A DNA stretch of 64,000 nucleotides from Thiohalomonas sp041685045 (GTDB lineage Bacteria > Pseudomonadota > Gammaproteobacteria > Thiohalomonadales > Thiohalomonadaceae), in assembly GCA_041685045.1 (NCBI GenBank), contig JAWLGP010000001.1, forward strand, positions 248,001 to 312,000, given 5' to 3'. Below, one piece after another: positions 8,858 to 19,208 of the stretch. The notes beneath the pieces were generated by a model. The model ran no database searches and was not told where the DNA came from. It saw only the letters and a program-made list of their open reading frames with translations. Each line of letters begins with the position of its first letter. The stretch's first letter is position 1. Made by a program: the position numbers and the translations under genes.

Positions 8858-9150
8858 CTAGCCGCAGAGGTACTGCGCGGCCAAGCCCTTGAGAGTCATC
8901 TTCTCGCTGATGGCATCATGTGGAACCAGAACATAATGCCAAGATTTTCCACCGTGATTCGCATTGTGTTCGATCGCATGGCGGCACCACTTCACCGCGA
9001 TGTCGCGCTTGGTGACAACGACGTCATCGTCCAGCTCTTTACGCGCCTTCGCTTCCAGACCTGACGAATCTCCAGTCAGGAAGTGGCATCGATTGCCCCT
9101 GTTTTCGCGCAGCAGACGGACGAAACGCCGGAGTCGTGCTCTCCGTGGGG
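8858..9150 (-). pseudogene. C-terminal remnant of a restriction-enzyme/DEAD-helicase-type protein
   Basis: One minus-strand frame, open from a stop near 9148 to a TAG at 8858, encodes about 97 residues. The last ~70 contain AVKWCRHAIEHNANHGGKSW and then HYVLVPHDAISEKMTLKGLA. This WC-H-A....GGK-W-Y-LIPHD pattern is the extreme C-terminus of Res-like restriction subunits and related DEAD/DEAH proteins, which normally run to many hundreds of residues. No start codon or upstream domain remains, and the previous gene is a broken dinD, so this is a tail fragment. The assignment rests on recognition of a short conserved end. Confidence 0.55.
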
Positions 9151-9168
9151 ATTACTCTGTCTCTCCGG

Positions 9169-10037
9169 CTATTTGTTGCCAAGCAAACCGCCAGCGTCTT
9201 TTTCATCAAGCTCAAGCTTTGGCACAGCACCCTTCACCCGCTTCTCCACTTCCTTTGATGTGCTCATCGGGCGGGATATTTTCGGGCAAGTCACCGCCAA
9301 TGCGCTTGATGGCTTCGCGGACCTCCTTGCCCACTTGCTCGTGAGCGCGTATCGCGCGTTGCTGGTCCCGTAGTCCCTCCCGAGCGAGCTTGTCGCGGGT
9401 TTGTGTCATCCGGAACTGGTTAGCCGCAAGCTCCGTGGCGTTCATTCGGTCCATCAGGTTTTCTTTGTCAGGAATACCTTTGCGGTCCTTGATGTCATCG
9501 CGACCCAATCCGCCGTAAAGCCCTTTGTAACCAGCATCATGGAAAACACCGAACATGCGGCTCTGGACACCGGCCTGTTGAGCAGCGCCCGAGAGGGCCT
9601 TGAACTCTTCGGCAGTTTGCTTCCGAAGTTCGAGCCGTTCCATGTCGGGGGCCAGCTGATCCGAAAGCTCCTGGCGACGAGCCTGAATCGCAAAATATTT
9701 TTGCGCATGCGCTATCTCTGGCTTGCGCGGATCTCCGTTCTGGGCAATCAAGTAGCAAGCGAATCGAGAAAGGTGATAATCAGGTACTAGACGAGAACTG
9801 CCGGATCCCAAATCAACCTTTTTGCCGGCGCCGGCAAAATGGTTCTGCGGCTCGTTTCCCGATTGCTTACAAGAAACTTGCAGCGCGTTCGACGGCCTGT
9901 TCAAAGCGTCGCCACTGGCTGTATCCCAGCAACGGTTGCAAATCACGAGCGCTCCAGTATTCGGCGCCATGTGTGTTGGTTTGTTTGAGTTCTTCAAAGC
10001 TCTTCCCGCCACGGGCAGGGAACTGTTTATCAATCAT
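9169..10037 (-). pseudogene. dinD: frameshifted dinD (DNA-damage-inducible protein D)
   Basis: DinD is a SOS-regulated protein in E. coli reported to interact with RecA filaments. Three frames joined together give a full-length relative. From the ATG at 10037 come about 54 residues including GAEYWSARDLQPLLGYSQWR. After a frameshift around 9868-9880 comes the body (SRFACYLIAQNGDPRKPEIA, QKYFAIQARRQELSDQ, MFGVFHDAGYKGLYGG, MDRMNATELAANQFR). After a second frameshift around 9250 comes the tail EVEKRVKGAVPKLELDEKD to a TAG at 9169. Both shifts restore strong family sequence, so the gene was intact recently or the assembly has two indels. AAGGAATT precedes the ATG, just after the stop of the upstream helicase remnant. 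Confidence 0.88.
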
Positions 10038-10046
10038 CAGAATTCC

Positions 10047-10380
10047 TTATGAGACCAACTTCCGAATGTCCTTTGATAACAGATGCCACCTGATCGTGAA
10101 AAGCCTTTCGCTGTGTGTGGCCTGCGACAGCTTCCCCTCGATCTGCGCGATCAGTCCGTCATGGCGCCGGTCTACAGTGCCCTGTGCCTCGACCAGACTA
10201 CGGCGCCGCTGATTGCGCTGCGGCTCCAGCGCCTTGACCTGCTTCTGACCGGCAAACTTTCCTTCTCAGGTCTGCGCCGCCGTGGCGGCGCGCTTGGCCT
10301 CTCTGGCCTGGCCGTCCAGCTCCTTGATTTCGCGTTCCAGACCTTGGTGTGGTAGGGCGTGGACAAGCGAAGTCCGTGGG
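10047..10380 (-). pseudogene. C-terminal remnant of an SNF2/DEAD-type helicase
   Basis: A minus-strand frame from about 10380 to a TAA at 10047 reads as a long charged helix, HQGLEREIKELDGQAREAKR, then an in-frame TGA, then KQVKALEPQRNQRRRSLVEA and a final GLIAQIEGKLSQ...LFTIRW segment. Charged coiled coil followed by LFTIRW is how many SNF2-like helicase proteins end. One premature stop and the absence of all helicase motifs mark it as a remnant. It lies 9 bases upstream of the dinD start, consistent with a former operon. Moderate confidence in the family. Confidence 0.5.
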
Positions 10381-10385
10381 CGCTG

Positions 10386-12080
10386 TCAGGCGGCTACTTT
10401 ATCGAGCAGCTTCATGAAATTCCGCTTTTGCTTGTATTGCGTCCGCAGTTCGGTGAGGTAGGCGGCAAATTCGCGCTTCGGCAGCAACCGACGGACCTTC
10501 TCCACCAGGATGATGGCCGAGGCGTAGGCGCGGTTGTTGGTCTGCCCCACCAGCCGTGCTGTCTCACGGCGATAGACGGCGGCAGCCTCCGCCGGGTGCG
10601 TCTTGCCCCGAAGCTCGGCAAGGCGCAGCCAAAGGCCGCTGTCACGCATTCCGGCGCAGGCCTCCTGCCAGGCACCTTCGATGTCCTTCTCCCAAAGCAG
10701 GATGTCCACCAGCCGCCGATGGTCCGGCGCCGCCCCAGGGTAGGCTGGCCGACGCTTGGCAAACTCCGCATCGATGGCTTCACGAAGCCGCTCGATCGCC
10801 TTTTCGCGCCACTCCTGCCAGACCTTCACGCGACGGGCGACGGCGTGCAGCTTGCGATAGCTTTCCAGATCGGGGTAGTCCGTGTACTCCTCCCAGGCCA
10901 GGGCCAGTGCTTCCTGTTTTCGCCTGCGACGGAGGTACTCCTCGATGAGAAATTCCCGCAGCCGACTGTCCGGACGATCCGGAAAGGCGGTAAGCCCGCG
11001 CTCGGCCCACGCGAGGGCCTTATCGTGTTCACCGGCCTCGCGGTAGGCATTGGCGATACCGAGATAGTGCCAGGCGCTTGAAAGATCTTTGGCCTTCACC
11101 GCCACCAGCACCTCGACGTCACCCGTGCGCCGCGCGAGGGACTCCATGATGCGGGTGAGGTTTGAGCGGCTGTGGTGATAGCGGCCCCCGTCCTTGCTGG
11201 TCAGAGGCGGGAGCTTCGCCCATTCGGCTTCGGCAAGCGTTTGATAGACGGTAAGGCCTCGCTTCTTCAGCGCCTTGGTGTAGCGCTCGGGAATATCGTA
11301 GAAGGTCCCCCACTCGTCATTCAGTTCGAGCCGAAACAGGCGCTCGGCAAGCTTCTCCGGATCGGGGCGCGCGGCGAGGCAGGCGCGAAGGTGCAGGTCG
11401 CCAAGGTGGTTAAGCAGTCCACCGATTTCGCCGCCGGAGTCGTCGCACGACTGAATGGCCTCTTCGACACGCTCCACCGCAAACTCTGCGAGGGCAACCA
11501 CCTCTGCGGCGCGCCCGTCGGCAAGCCAGTCGTCCAGCGCTTCAATTACGTCACTGATCCCCGCGGCATAGTTCGGCGTGTCCCTGTAGGAGACGAAATC
11601 GTGGGTAGCGGTTGCCCGCTCAAGGGCTTGCTTCCAGGAGCGGATTGCCGCGGCTACGTCGCCCCGCTCCGCGGCTTTGAGGAGCAACTTCTCGTAGAGT
11701 CGCTCATCGCGCCGACACGCCTCCAACACCATTTCCACCAGGTCGGACGAATCCAGATTGGAGAGATAGCGACGAATGTCTTCGAAGGGGGAACGAACGC
11801 TCTTCGGATCTCGCTCAAGGTACGCCAACGCCACCGCGACGCAGTGTTTGCAGAATCCCCCGTCCTGGCCCACGGGGCAGCTACAGTCGTAGTTGAGTTC
11901 GCCCTCCTCTTCCCACAGCTGCACCTGATACTTGCGCGTGCCTGCGACCTCCGCGGTCACGGCCCCGTCATCGATCAGCCGCTTGACCTTGCCGTTGCGG
12001 AAATAGGTTTCGCCGCGGGAGTGGTATGGACTGCCGGCGAGCTGTTTGAGTGCACGACTGAGCACTTTGCTTAGCGCCAT
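10386..12080 (-). CDS. SWIM zinc-finger protein
   Basis: This 564-residue protein has a SWIM zinc finger near its N-terminus: CSC at residues 66-68 followed by CKHC at 77-80, in the CxCx(n)CxH arrangement. The rest is long and all-helical with TPR-like character (for example AWHYLGIANAYREAGEHDKA, then LAWAERGL). SWIM domains are proposed to bind nucleic acid or protein. The ATG at 12080 lies 2 bases after the uvrD stop, so the two are almost certainly co-transcribed, suggesting a DNA-related role. That inference comes from context alone. Confidence 0.75.
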   Translation of the reverse strand: MALSKVLSRALKQLAGSPYHSRGETYFRNGKVKRLIDDGAVTAEVAGTRKYQVQLWEEEGELNYDCSCPVGQDGGFCKHCVAVALAYLERDPKSVRSPFEDIRRYLSNLDSSDLVEMVLEACRRDERLYEKLLLKAAERGDVAAAIRSWKQALERATATHDFVSYRDTPNYAAGISDVIEALDDWLADGRAAEVVALAEFAVERVEEAIQSCDDSGGEIGGLLNHLGDLHLRACLAARPDPEKLAERLFRLELNDEWGTFYDIPERYTKALKKRGLTVYQTLAEAEWAKLPPLTSKDGGRYHHSRSNLTRIMESLARRTGDVEVLVAVKAKDLSSAWHYLGIANAYREAGEHDKALAWAERGLTAFPDRPDSRLREFLIEEYLRRRRKQEALALAWEEYTDYPDLESYRKLHAVARRVKVWQEWREKAIERLREAIDAEFAKRRPAYPGAAPDHRRLVDILLWEKDIEGAWQEACAGMRDSGLWLRLAELRGKTHPAEAAAVYRRETARLVGQTNNRAYASAIILVEKVRRLLPKREFAAYLTELRTQYKQKRNFMKLLDKVAA

Positions 12081-12082
12081 GG

Positions 12083-14245
<2,163 letters not shown>

Positions 14246-14449
14246 GGCCGGATCCTACCAGAGTCTCGGCGCGGGGCAGCCCCTTCCCCGCTTCTTTGCA
14301 TAACCGGATGCCCCAAGTTCGCCCCAAGCGGTGGAACTGCCTCGCCGTTAGCTTCGATTTCGAGCTCCGTCACCCACTCGTGGGGGCGACTGGATTAAAA
14401 TGTGCGCTCCCCAAGCACCATTCGCATCAATAACCCTGGTAATCGTGCC

Positions 14450-14941
14450 ATGACTGAACCCCTCATCGAATGGAATGACGAACTGAGCGTGGGAATTCAC
14501 GAGATCGATCAACAGCACCATATGCTGGTCGATATCCTCAACGAGTTTCACGACGCCATTCAGCAGCACAAGGGCACCGACGTCGCCTCGGCCATTTTGG
14601 AACGTCTGGCCGACTACACCCGCATCCACTTCGCCGTGGAAGAGAGCATCATGCGTCTGCTCGCCTATCCGGACTACCGGGCCCACAAGGCGCTGCACGA
14701 CGAGCTGATCGAACAGCTGATGGAACTGGCGGTGAAGTTTGCCGCGGGGAAGAAGTCGGTGAACTTCGAACTGCTTCACTTCCTGCGGATCTGGCTTACC
14801 CGTCACATCCAGGAAGACGATATGGCCTATCGGGATCACTTCCTGCGCCACGGGGTGGTCGCCAAGGCCGACGAGGAGCAGAAGGTCGACGCCGAGGACG
14901 GCTTCTCCATCAAAAAGATGTGGTCGAAGCTCTGGGGTTGA
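14450..14941 (+). CDS. bacteriohemerythrin
   Basis: The product is a 163-residue single-domain hemerythrin that binds oxygen at a non-haem di-iron centre. The ligand pattern is visible: IDQQHHMLVDILNEF near residue 20, YTRIHFAVEESIM near 60 (HxxxE), HKALHDEL near 78 and TRHIQEDD near 118 (HxxxxD). The opening W-ND-LSVGI is typical of the family. Such proteins store or deliver oxygen, or sense it when fused to other domains; this one is unfused. The ATG at 14450 gives a start matching family members. It lies divergent to uvrD. Confidence 0.92.
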   Translation: MTEPLIEWNDELSVGIHEIDQQHHMLVDILNEFHDAIQQHKGTDVASAILERLADYTRIHFAVEESIMRLLAYPDYRAHKALHDELIEQLMELAVKFAAGKKSVNFELLHFLRIWLTRHIQEDDMAYRDHFLRHGVVAKADEEQKVDAEDGFSIKKMWSKLWG

Positions 14942-14944
14942 TGC

Positions 14945-15514
14945 TCAACCCGAGCGGATCACCCGGCCCGTCAGATCGCGGATTTCGGAGGGGCGTTCAC
15001 GCCCGCCGAGCCCGCCGGGGACCACCCGATCGATGCGCGCACCGAAATAACGGCGCACGGTGAACGGATCGCGGGCCGGGCGCAGCCCGGAGGGATTGGC
15101 ACTGGTGGAGACCAGTGGACCGCCGAAGGCGCGGCAGAGCGCCTGCACCGTGGGGTGGGCGGAGACCCGGACGGCCAGCGTCGGATGGCTGCCGCGCAGC
15201 CACACCGGCGCCGCCGGTGCCGGCGGCAGCAGCCAAGTCACCGGTCCCGGCCAGCTGGCGAATACCCGCCTGTATTGCTCCTCCGTCAAGGGAGCCAGCA
15301 GCTCCGCCAATTGGGCGAAATCGGCGGCGACCAGGATCAGCCCCTTGGCCGCCGCCCGCCCTTTGAGAGCGATCAACCGTTCGACCGCCGCTGGGTTGAA
15401 CGGGTCACAGCCGAGCCCCCACACCGCCTCGGTCGGATAGGCGGTGACGCCTCCCGCCCGCAGCACTGAACGGGCGCGGGCGAGCTGGAAGCCCGAGGGG
15501 GCGCAGAGCGGCAC
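14945..15514 (-). CDS. tsaC: threonylcarbamoyl-AMP synthase TsaC (YrdC/Sua5 family)
   Basis: TsaC makes threonylcarbamoyl-AMP from Thr, bicarbonate and ATP for the t6A37 modification of ANN-decoding tRNAs. The 189-residue length fits the short YrdC form without the Sua5 C-terminal domain. Family segments seen are GGVTAYPTEAVWGLGCDP, LIALKGRAAAKGLILVA, WPGPVTWLLP, and LVSTSANPSGLRPA. It begins 3 bases after the purE stop and is presumably translated with it. In many gammaproteobacteria purK lies between these two genes; here it does not. Confidence 0.93.
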   Translation of the reverse strand: MPLCAPSGFQLARARSVLRAGGVTAYPTEAVWGLGCDPFNPAAVERLIALKGRAAAKGLILVAADFAQLAELLAPLTEEQYRRVFASWPGPVTWLLPPAPAAPVWLRGSHPTLAVRVSAHPTVQALCRAFGGPLVSTSANPSGLRPARDPFTVRRYFGARIDRVVPGGLGGRERPSEIRDLTGRVIRSG

Positions 15515-15517
15515 GGC

Positions 15518-16027
15518 TCAGGCCAGACCCAGCTCCTGCTGCAACTGGGCGTCACGCTGCATGATCTGCTCGGCATTCGCCTTGCGCTCCTCAAGCAGCC
15601 GCTCGGCCAACTCGGCATCGGACACCGCCAGGATCTGGGCGGCGAGATAGCCGGCGTTCTTGGCACCGGCCTTGCCGATGGCCACCGTCGCGACCGGGAT
15701 GCCGCCCGGCATCTGCACCGTCGACAGCAGTGCGTCCATCCCCTTGAGGGGGCCGCCGTCCATCGGCACGCCGATCACGGGGCGCACGGTGATGGCCGAC
15801 ACGGCGCCGGCGAGGTGGGCGGCCAGACCCGCCGCGCAGATGAAGGCGCCGCAACCGCGGGCCTCAGCATCCTTGACGAAGGTGTGGGTGGCCTCCGGGG
15901 TGCGATGGGCGGAGGAGATCTTCACCTCATAGCGAACCCCCAGCTTTCTCAGGACGTCGAAGGTGGCCTGCATGGTGGGCAGATCCGAATCGGAACCCAT
16001 CAGCACGGCAACGAACGGAGCGCTCAT
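15518..16027 (-). CDS. purE: N5-carboxyaminoimidazole ribonucleotide mutase PurE
   Basis: PurE converts N5-CAIR to CAIR in purine synthesis. The 169-residue protein carries MGSDSDLPTM, the substrate-binding SSAHRTPEA, AAGLAAHLAG with the catalytic His, and the STVQMPGGIPVATVAIGKAG segment. This is the class I, N5-CAIR-using pattern. Its usual partner purK is not in the 3-base gap before tsaC, so it must be elsewhere if present. Confidence 0.95.
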   Translation of the reverse strand: MSAPFVAVLMGSDSDLPTMQATFDVLRKLGVRYEVKISSAHRTPEATHTFVKDAEARGCGAFICAAGLAAHLAGAVSAITVRPVIGVPMDGGPLKGMDALLSTVQMPGGIPVATVAIGKAGAKNAGYLAAQILAVSDAELAERLLEERKANAEQIMQRDAQLQQELGLA

Positions 16028-16091
16028 GGCATTTGCTCTTATTTATGGAACGACCCGAAATGATAACGGGAAACAAATGGGAAGGATAGTG

Positions 16092-16180
16092 CGTAGGTCG
16101 GGTTAGCCCGACAGGGCGTAACCCGACATGCTTGCGGGGCCGACGATTCGTCGGGTTACGCTGCGCTAACCCGACCTACG
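16092..16180. repeat. long imperfect inverted repeat downstream of topA
   Basis: The element runs from CGTAGGTCGGGTTAGC to GCTAACCCGACCTACG, with a third related GTAACCCGAC copy inside. This dispersed intergenic palindrome is common in gammaproteobacteria. It lies between the topA 3' end and the purE 5' end and may terminate topA transcription. Confidence 0.75.
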
Positions 16181-16189
16181 GTCAGTCTT

Positions 16190-18484
16190 CTAACTGACCT
16201 CTTCGCTCTCTTCCACCGGCTCCGACCAGCCGCACTCCTTCTGGGGGCAGACCTTTTCGGTGCCGCGGCGTTTGGTGGTCTTGAGGGTCACAATGGGCCA
16301 GTGGCACTTGGGGCAGGGCTCGGCCACGGGCTCGTTCCACACCGCATACGAGCACTTGGGATAGGTCGAGCAGGAATAGAAGGTCTTGCCGCTGCGCGAA
16401 CGGCGCTGCAGCAGGTTGCCCTTGCCGCATTCGGGACAGCTGACGCCGGTGTCGCTCGGCTTCTCCAGCGGCTCGATGTAGCGGCAGTTGGGGTAACCCG
16501 AGCAGCCGATGAACTTGCCGTACTTGCCATTGCGGATCAGCAGGTCGGAGCCACACTGCGGGCACTGGCGGCCCTCCACCTTCTCCGGCTCGGCCTCCTC
16601 GGGTTTTTCGTTCAGGTTGCGGGTGTAGTCGCACTCGGGATAGCCGGTGCAGCCGATGAAGCGGCCGCGGCGCCCCAAGCGGATCGACAGCGGTTTGCCG
16701 CACTTGGGGCACGCCTCGTCCAGCTCCTCCTGGGTGACGTCCTTGCGCTGGACGCTCTCCTCCTTGTCCTTCACCAGGGTGTGGAACGGATCCCAGAAGC
16801 GGCGCATGACCGGCACCCAGTCCTCCTCGCCGCGGGAGACCGCATCCAGCTCGTCCTCCAGACGCGCCGTGAAGTCGTAATCGACATACTGAGTGAAGTG
16901 CTGGGTCAGGAATTTGTTGACCACCCGGCCGACGTCGGTCGGCACGAACCGGCGCTTGTCCATCTCCACGTACTCGCGCTGTTGCAGCGTGGAGATGATC
17001 GAGGCGTAGGTCGAGGGCCGGCCAATGCCGTGCTCCTCCAGGGTCTTGACCAGACTCGCCTCCGTGTAGCGCGGGGGCGGTTCGGTGAAGTGCTGTTCGG
17101 TGCGGACCCCCAGCAGCTCCACGTACTCGCCCTCGACGAGGCGCGGCAGCATGGTGCTCTCTTCGTCCTTCTCCTTGGCGTCGTCCAGGCTCTCCTGATA
17201 GACGCTCATGAAGCCGGGGTGGACCACGGTGGAGCCGTTGGCGCGGAACACGTTGCCGTCGCCGCAGGTCAGGTTGACGCCCACGGTGTCGATGGTGGCA
17301 TGCACCATCTGGCAGGCGATGGTGCGCTTCCAGATCAGTTCGTAGAGGCGGTGCTGGTCCTTGGTCAGGTAGCCCTTGATCGACTCGGGTACGCGCTGGA
17401 CCGAGGTGGGCCGGATCGCCTCGTGGGCCTCCTGGGCGTTCTTGGCCTTGGTCTTGTAGGCCCGCGGCTCTTCGGGGAGGTTGTCGGTGCCGTAGCGCTG
17501 GCCGATGAAGCCGCGGATCTCCTCGAGCGCCTCCTGGGCCAGGTTGACCGAGTCGGTACGCATGTACGTGACGAGACCGACCGTCTCGCCGCCGATGTCG
17601 ATGCCTTCATAGAGCTGCTGGGCGGTGCGCATGGTGCGCTGGGCGGAGAAGCCCAGCTTGCGCGAGGCCTCCTGCTGCAGGGTCGAGGTGGTGAAGGGCG
17701 CGGCCGGATTGCGGCGGCGCTGCTTCTTCTCGACCTTGTCCACCTTCAGACGGCCCTCGGCGGCCCGCAGCAGCGCCTGCTCCCAGTCGTGGGCCTTGCC
17801 GCCGTCGCCGACGGTGAACTGATCCAGCTTCTCGCCTTCGAAATAGGTCAGCTTGCCGGCGAAATTCTGCCCCTTGCTGGTAACGTCCGCCTGCAGGGTC
17901 CAGTACTCGCGAGCCTCGAACCGCTCGATCTCCTCCTCGCGCTCCACGATCATGCGCAGCGCCGGGCTCTGTACCCGCCCCGCCGACAGGCCGCGGCGGA
18001 TCTTCTTCCACAGCAGTGGCGAGAGGTTGAAGCCGACCAGGTAATCGAGGGCGCGGCGCGCCTGCTGGGCATTGATGAGGTCGGTGGAGAGTTCCCGCGG
18101 GTGCTCGACGGCATCGCGGATCGCCCGCTTGGTGATCTCGTGAAACACCACCCGGCCGACGGTCTTGTCCTTGAGCAACTTGCGGTTTTTCAGGATCTCG
18201 TGCAGATGCCAGGCAATCGCCTCCCCCTCGCGGTCAGGGTCAGTGGCGAGGTAGAGGGCATCGGCCTTCTTCATGGCCTTGGCAATGGCGTCGACGTGGC
18301 GCCGGTTCTTGTCGATCACCTCGTAGCGCATGCCGAAGCCGTGCTCGGTATCCACCGCGCCCTCTTTGGGCAGCAGATCGCGCACGTGTCCGTACGAGGC
18401 GAGGACTTCGAAATCCTTGCCCAGATATTTCTTGATGGTTTTCGCCTTGGCGGGCGACTCCACAATGACGAGATGTGTCCCCAT
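16190..18484 (-). CDS. topA: DNA topoisomerase I TopA
   Basis: TopA relaxes negative supercoils through a transient 5'-phosphotyrosine bond. The 764-residue product has the N-terminal Toprim domain (THLVIVESPAKAKTIKKYLG, then DPDREGEAIAWHL), the type IA core with the active-site Tyr in GLVTYMRTDSVN near residue 307, and KKIRRGLSAGRVQSPALR. At the C-terminus are three or four Cys4 zinc ribbons (CPKCGKPLSIRLGRRGRFIG, CPQCGSDLL, CPECGKGNL, CPKCHWPIV). AGGA precedes the ATG by 4 bases. Confidence 0.96.
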   Translation of the reverse strand: MGTHLVIVESPAKAKTIKKYLGKDFEVLASYGHVRDLLPKEGAVDTEHGFGMRYEVIDKNRRHVDAIAKAMKKADALYLATDPDREGEAIAWHLHEILKNRKLLKDKTVGRVVFHEITKRAIRDAVEHPRELSTDLINAQQARRALDYLVGFNLSPLLWKKIRRGLSAGRVQSPALRMIVEREEEIERFEAREYWTLQADVTSKGQNFAGKLTYFEGEKLDQFTVGDGGKAHDWEQALLRAAEGRLKVDKVEKKQRRRNPAAPFTTSTLQQEASRKLGFSAQRTMRTAQQLYEGIDIGGETVGLVTYMRTDSVNLAQEALEEIRGFIGQRYGTDNLPEEPRAYKTKAKNAQEAHEAIRPTSVQRVPESIKGYLTKDQHRLYELIWKRTIACQMVHATIDTVGVNLTCGDGNVFRANGSTVVHPGFMSVYQESLDDAKEKDEESTMLPRLVEGEYVELLGVRTEQHFTEPPPRYTEASLVKTLEEHGIGRPSTYASIISTLQQREYVEMDKRRFVPTDVGRVVNKFLTQHFTQYVDYDFTARLEDELDAVSRGEEDWVPVMRRFWDPFHTLVKDKEESVQRKDVTQEELDEACPKCGKPLSIRLGRRGRFIGCTGYPECDYTRNLNEKPEEAEPEKVEGRQCPQCGSDLLIRNGKYGKFIGCSGYPNCRYIEPLEKPSDTGVSCPECGKGNLLQRRSRSGKTFYSCSTYPKCSYAVWNEPVAEPCPKCHWPIVTLKTTKRRGTEKVCPQKECGWSEPVEESEEVS

Positions 18485-18585
18485 ACGTCCTGCCGAAACG
18501 TTGGCCTGCCCCGTTCGGGAGCACTGTGGCGTTTAGTCGCAAAAGCGCGGGATTAAGTTCGCTTTTATTTGTACTCAAAAACGTC

Positions 18586-18611
18586 AATGCCCGCAAAAGC
18601 GGGCATTTTCG
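18586..18611. terminator. terminator-like hairpin between smg and topA
   Basis: A 9-base-pair stem AATGCCCGC / GCGGGCATT with an AAAA loop is followed by TTTTC on the + strand and preceded by a T-rich tract as read on the minus strand. It lies between smg and topA, both read on the minus strand. The rest of the 243-base gap shows nothing else. Confidence 0.6.
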
Positions 18612-18727
18612 CTCTGCATATCCTTCTGCCGAGGCATTGTAGAGCACTCAACAGCCAAATTCCGCTGCCATCGGCCGCCAGGTGCGGTTCGCTCTCGCTC
18701 ACCGCACCCTACGTGAAAATTGTCTGT

Positions 18728-19207
18728 TCAGTGCAGCAACCCCGGCATTTCGTCCAGCACCAGGTCTTCCATCCAGGCAACAGCCGCCTCCTGACCCGGT
18801 TGATTGAACAGAACCATCAGCACGACCCACTTGAGCTGCTCGAGGTCGGCTTCGTCGCCGTCGAGCGCCATCACCCGGTCGATGACCATCTCGCGAGTGG
18901 CCAGATCCAGAACCCCCATCTGTTCCAGGAACAGCAGGAAGCCGCGGCACTCGGTGTCGAGACGCTCAAGTTCCTCGTCGGCATAGATCCGGAGCGAAGG
19001 CTGATGCGCCACCGGCGGCGAGTCGGGGCGGTCCTTCAAACTGGCGAGCGCCTCCAGCCAGTCGAACGCCTTGCCGATCTCGCGCTGGCGAAATCCCGCG
19101 TCGATCAGTTCCTTCTTGAGCGATTCGCGATCCTGCTCGAGATCGCCTTCGTCGTACATGTAATTTTCGAACAGATACAGAAGGATATCGAAGACGTCTT
19201 GTTTCAT
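18728..19207 (-). CDS. smg: Smg protein (DUF494)
   Basis: This 159-residue protein belongs to the Smg/DUF494 family found next to dprA and topA in gammaproteobacteria. It opens MKQDVFDILLYLFENYM, typical of the family, and contains IDRVMALDGDEADLEQLKWV followed by VLMVLFNQPG at the C-terminus. The ATG at 19207 lies 1 base beyond the dprA stop, so the genes are translationally close. The biochemical role is unknown. Confidence 0.92.
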   Translation of the reverse strand: MKQDVFDILLYLFENYMYDEGDLEQDRESLKKELIDAGFRQREIGKAFDWLEALASLKDRPDSPPVAHQPSLRIYADEELERLDTECRGFLLFLEQMGVLDLATREMVIDRVMALDGDEADLEQLKWVVLMVLFNQPGQEAAVAWMEDLVLDEMPGLLH

Positions 19208-19208
19208 T

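Noticed and set aside
16301..18556. Very long open frame antisense to topA
   Set aside because: High GC content keeps the opposite strand open; the minus strand encodes a complete TopA. The same applies to other long antisense frames opposite glmS, glmU, uvrD and the phosphodiesterase gene.
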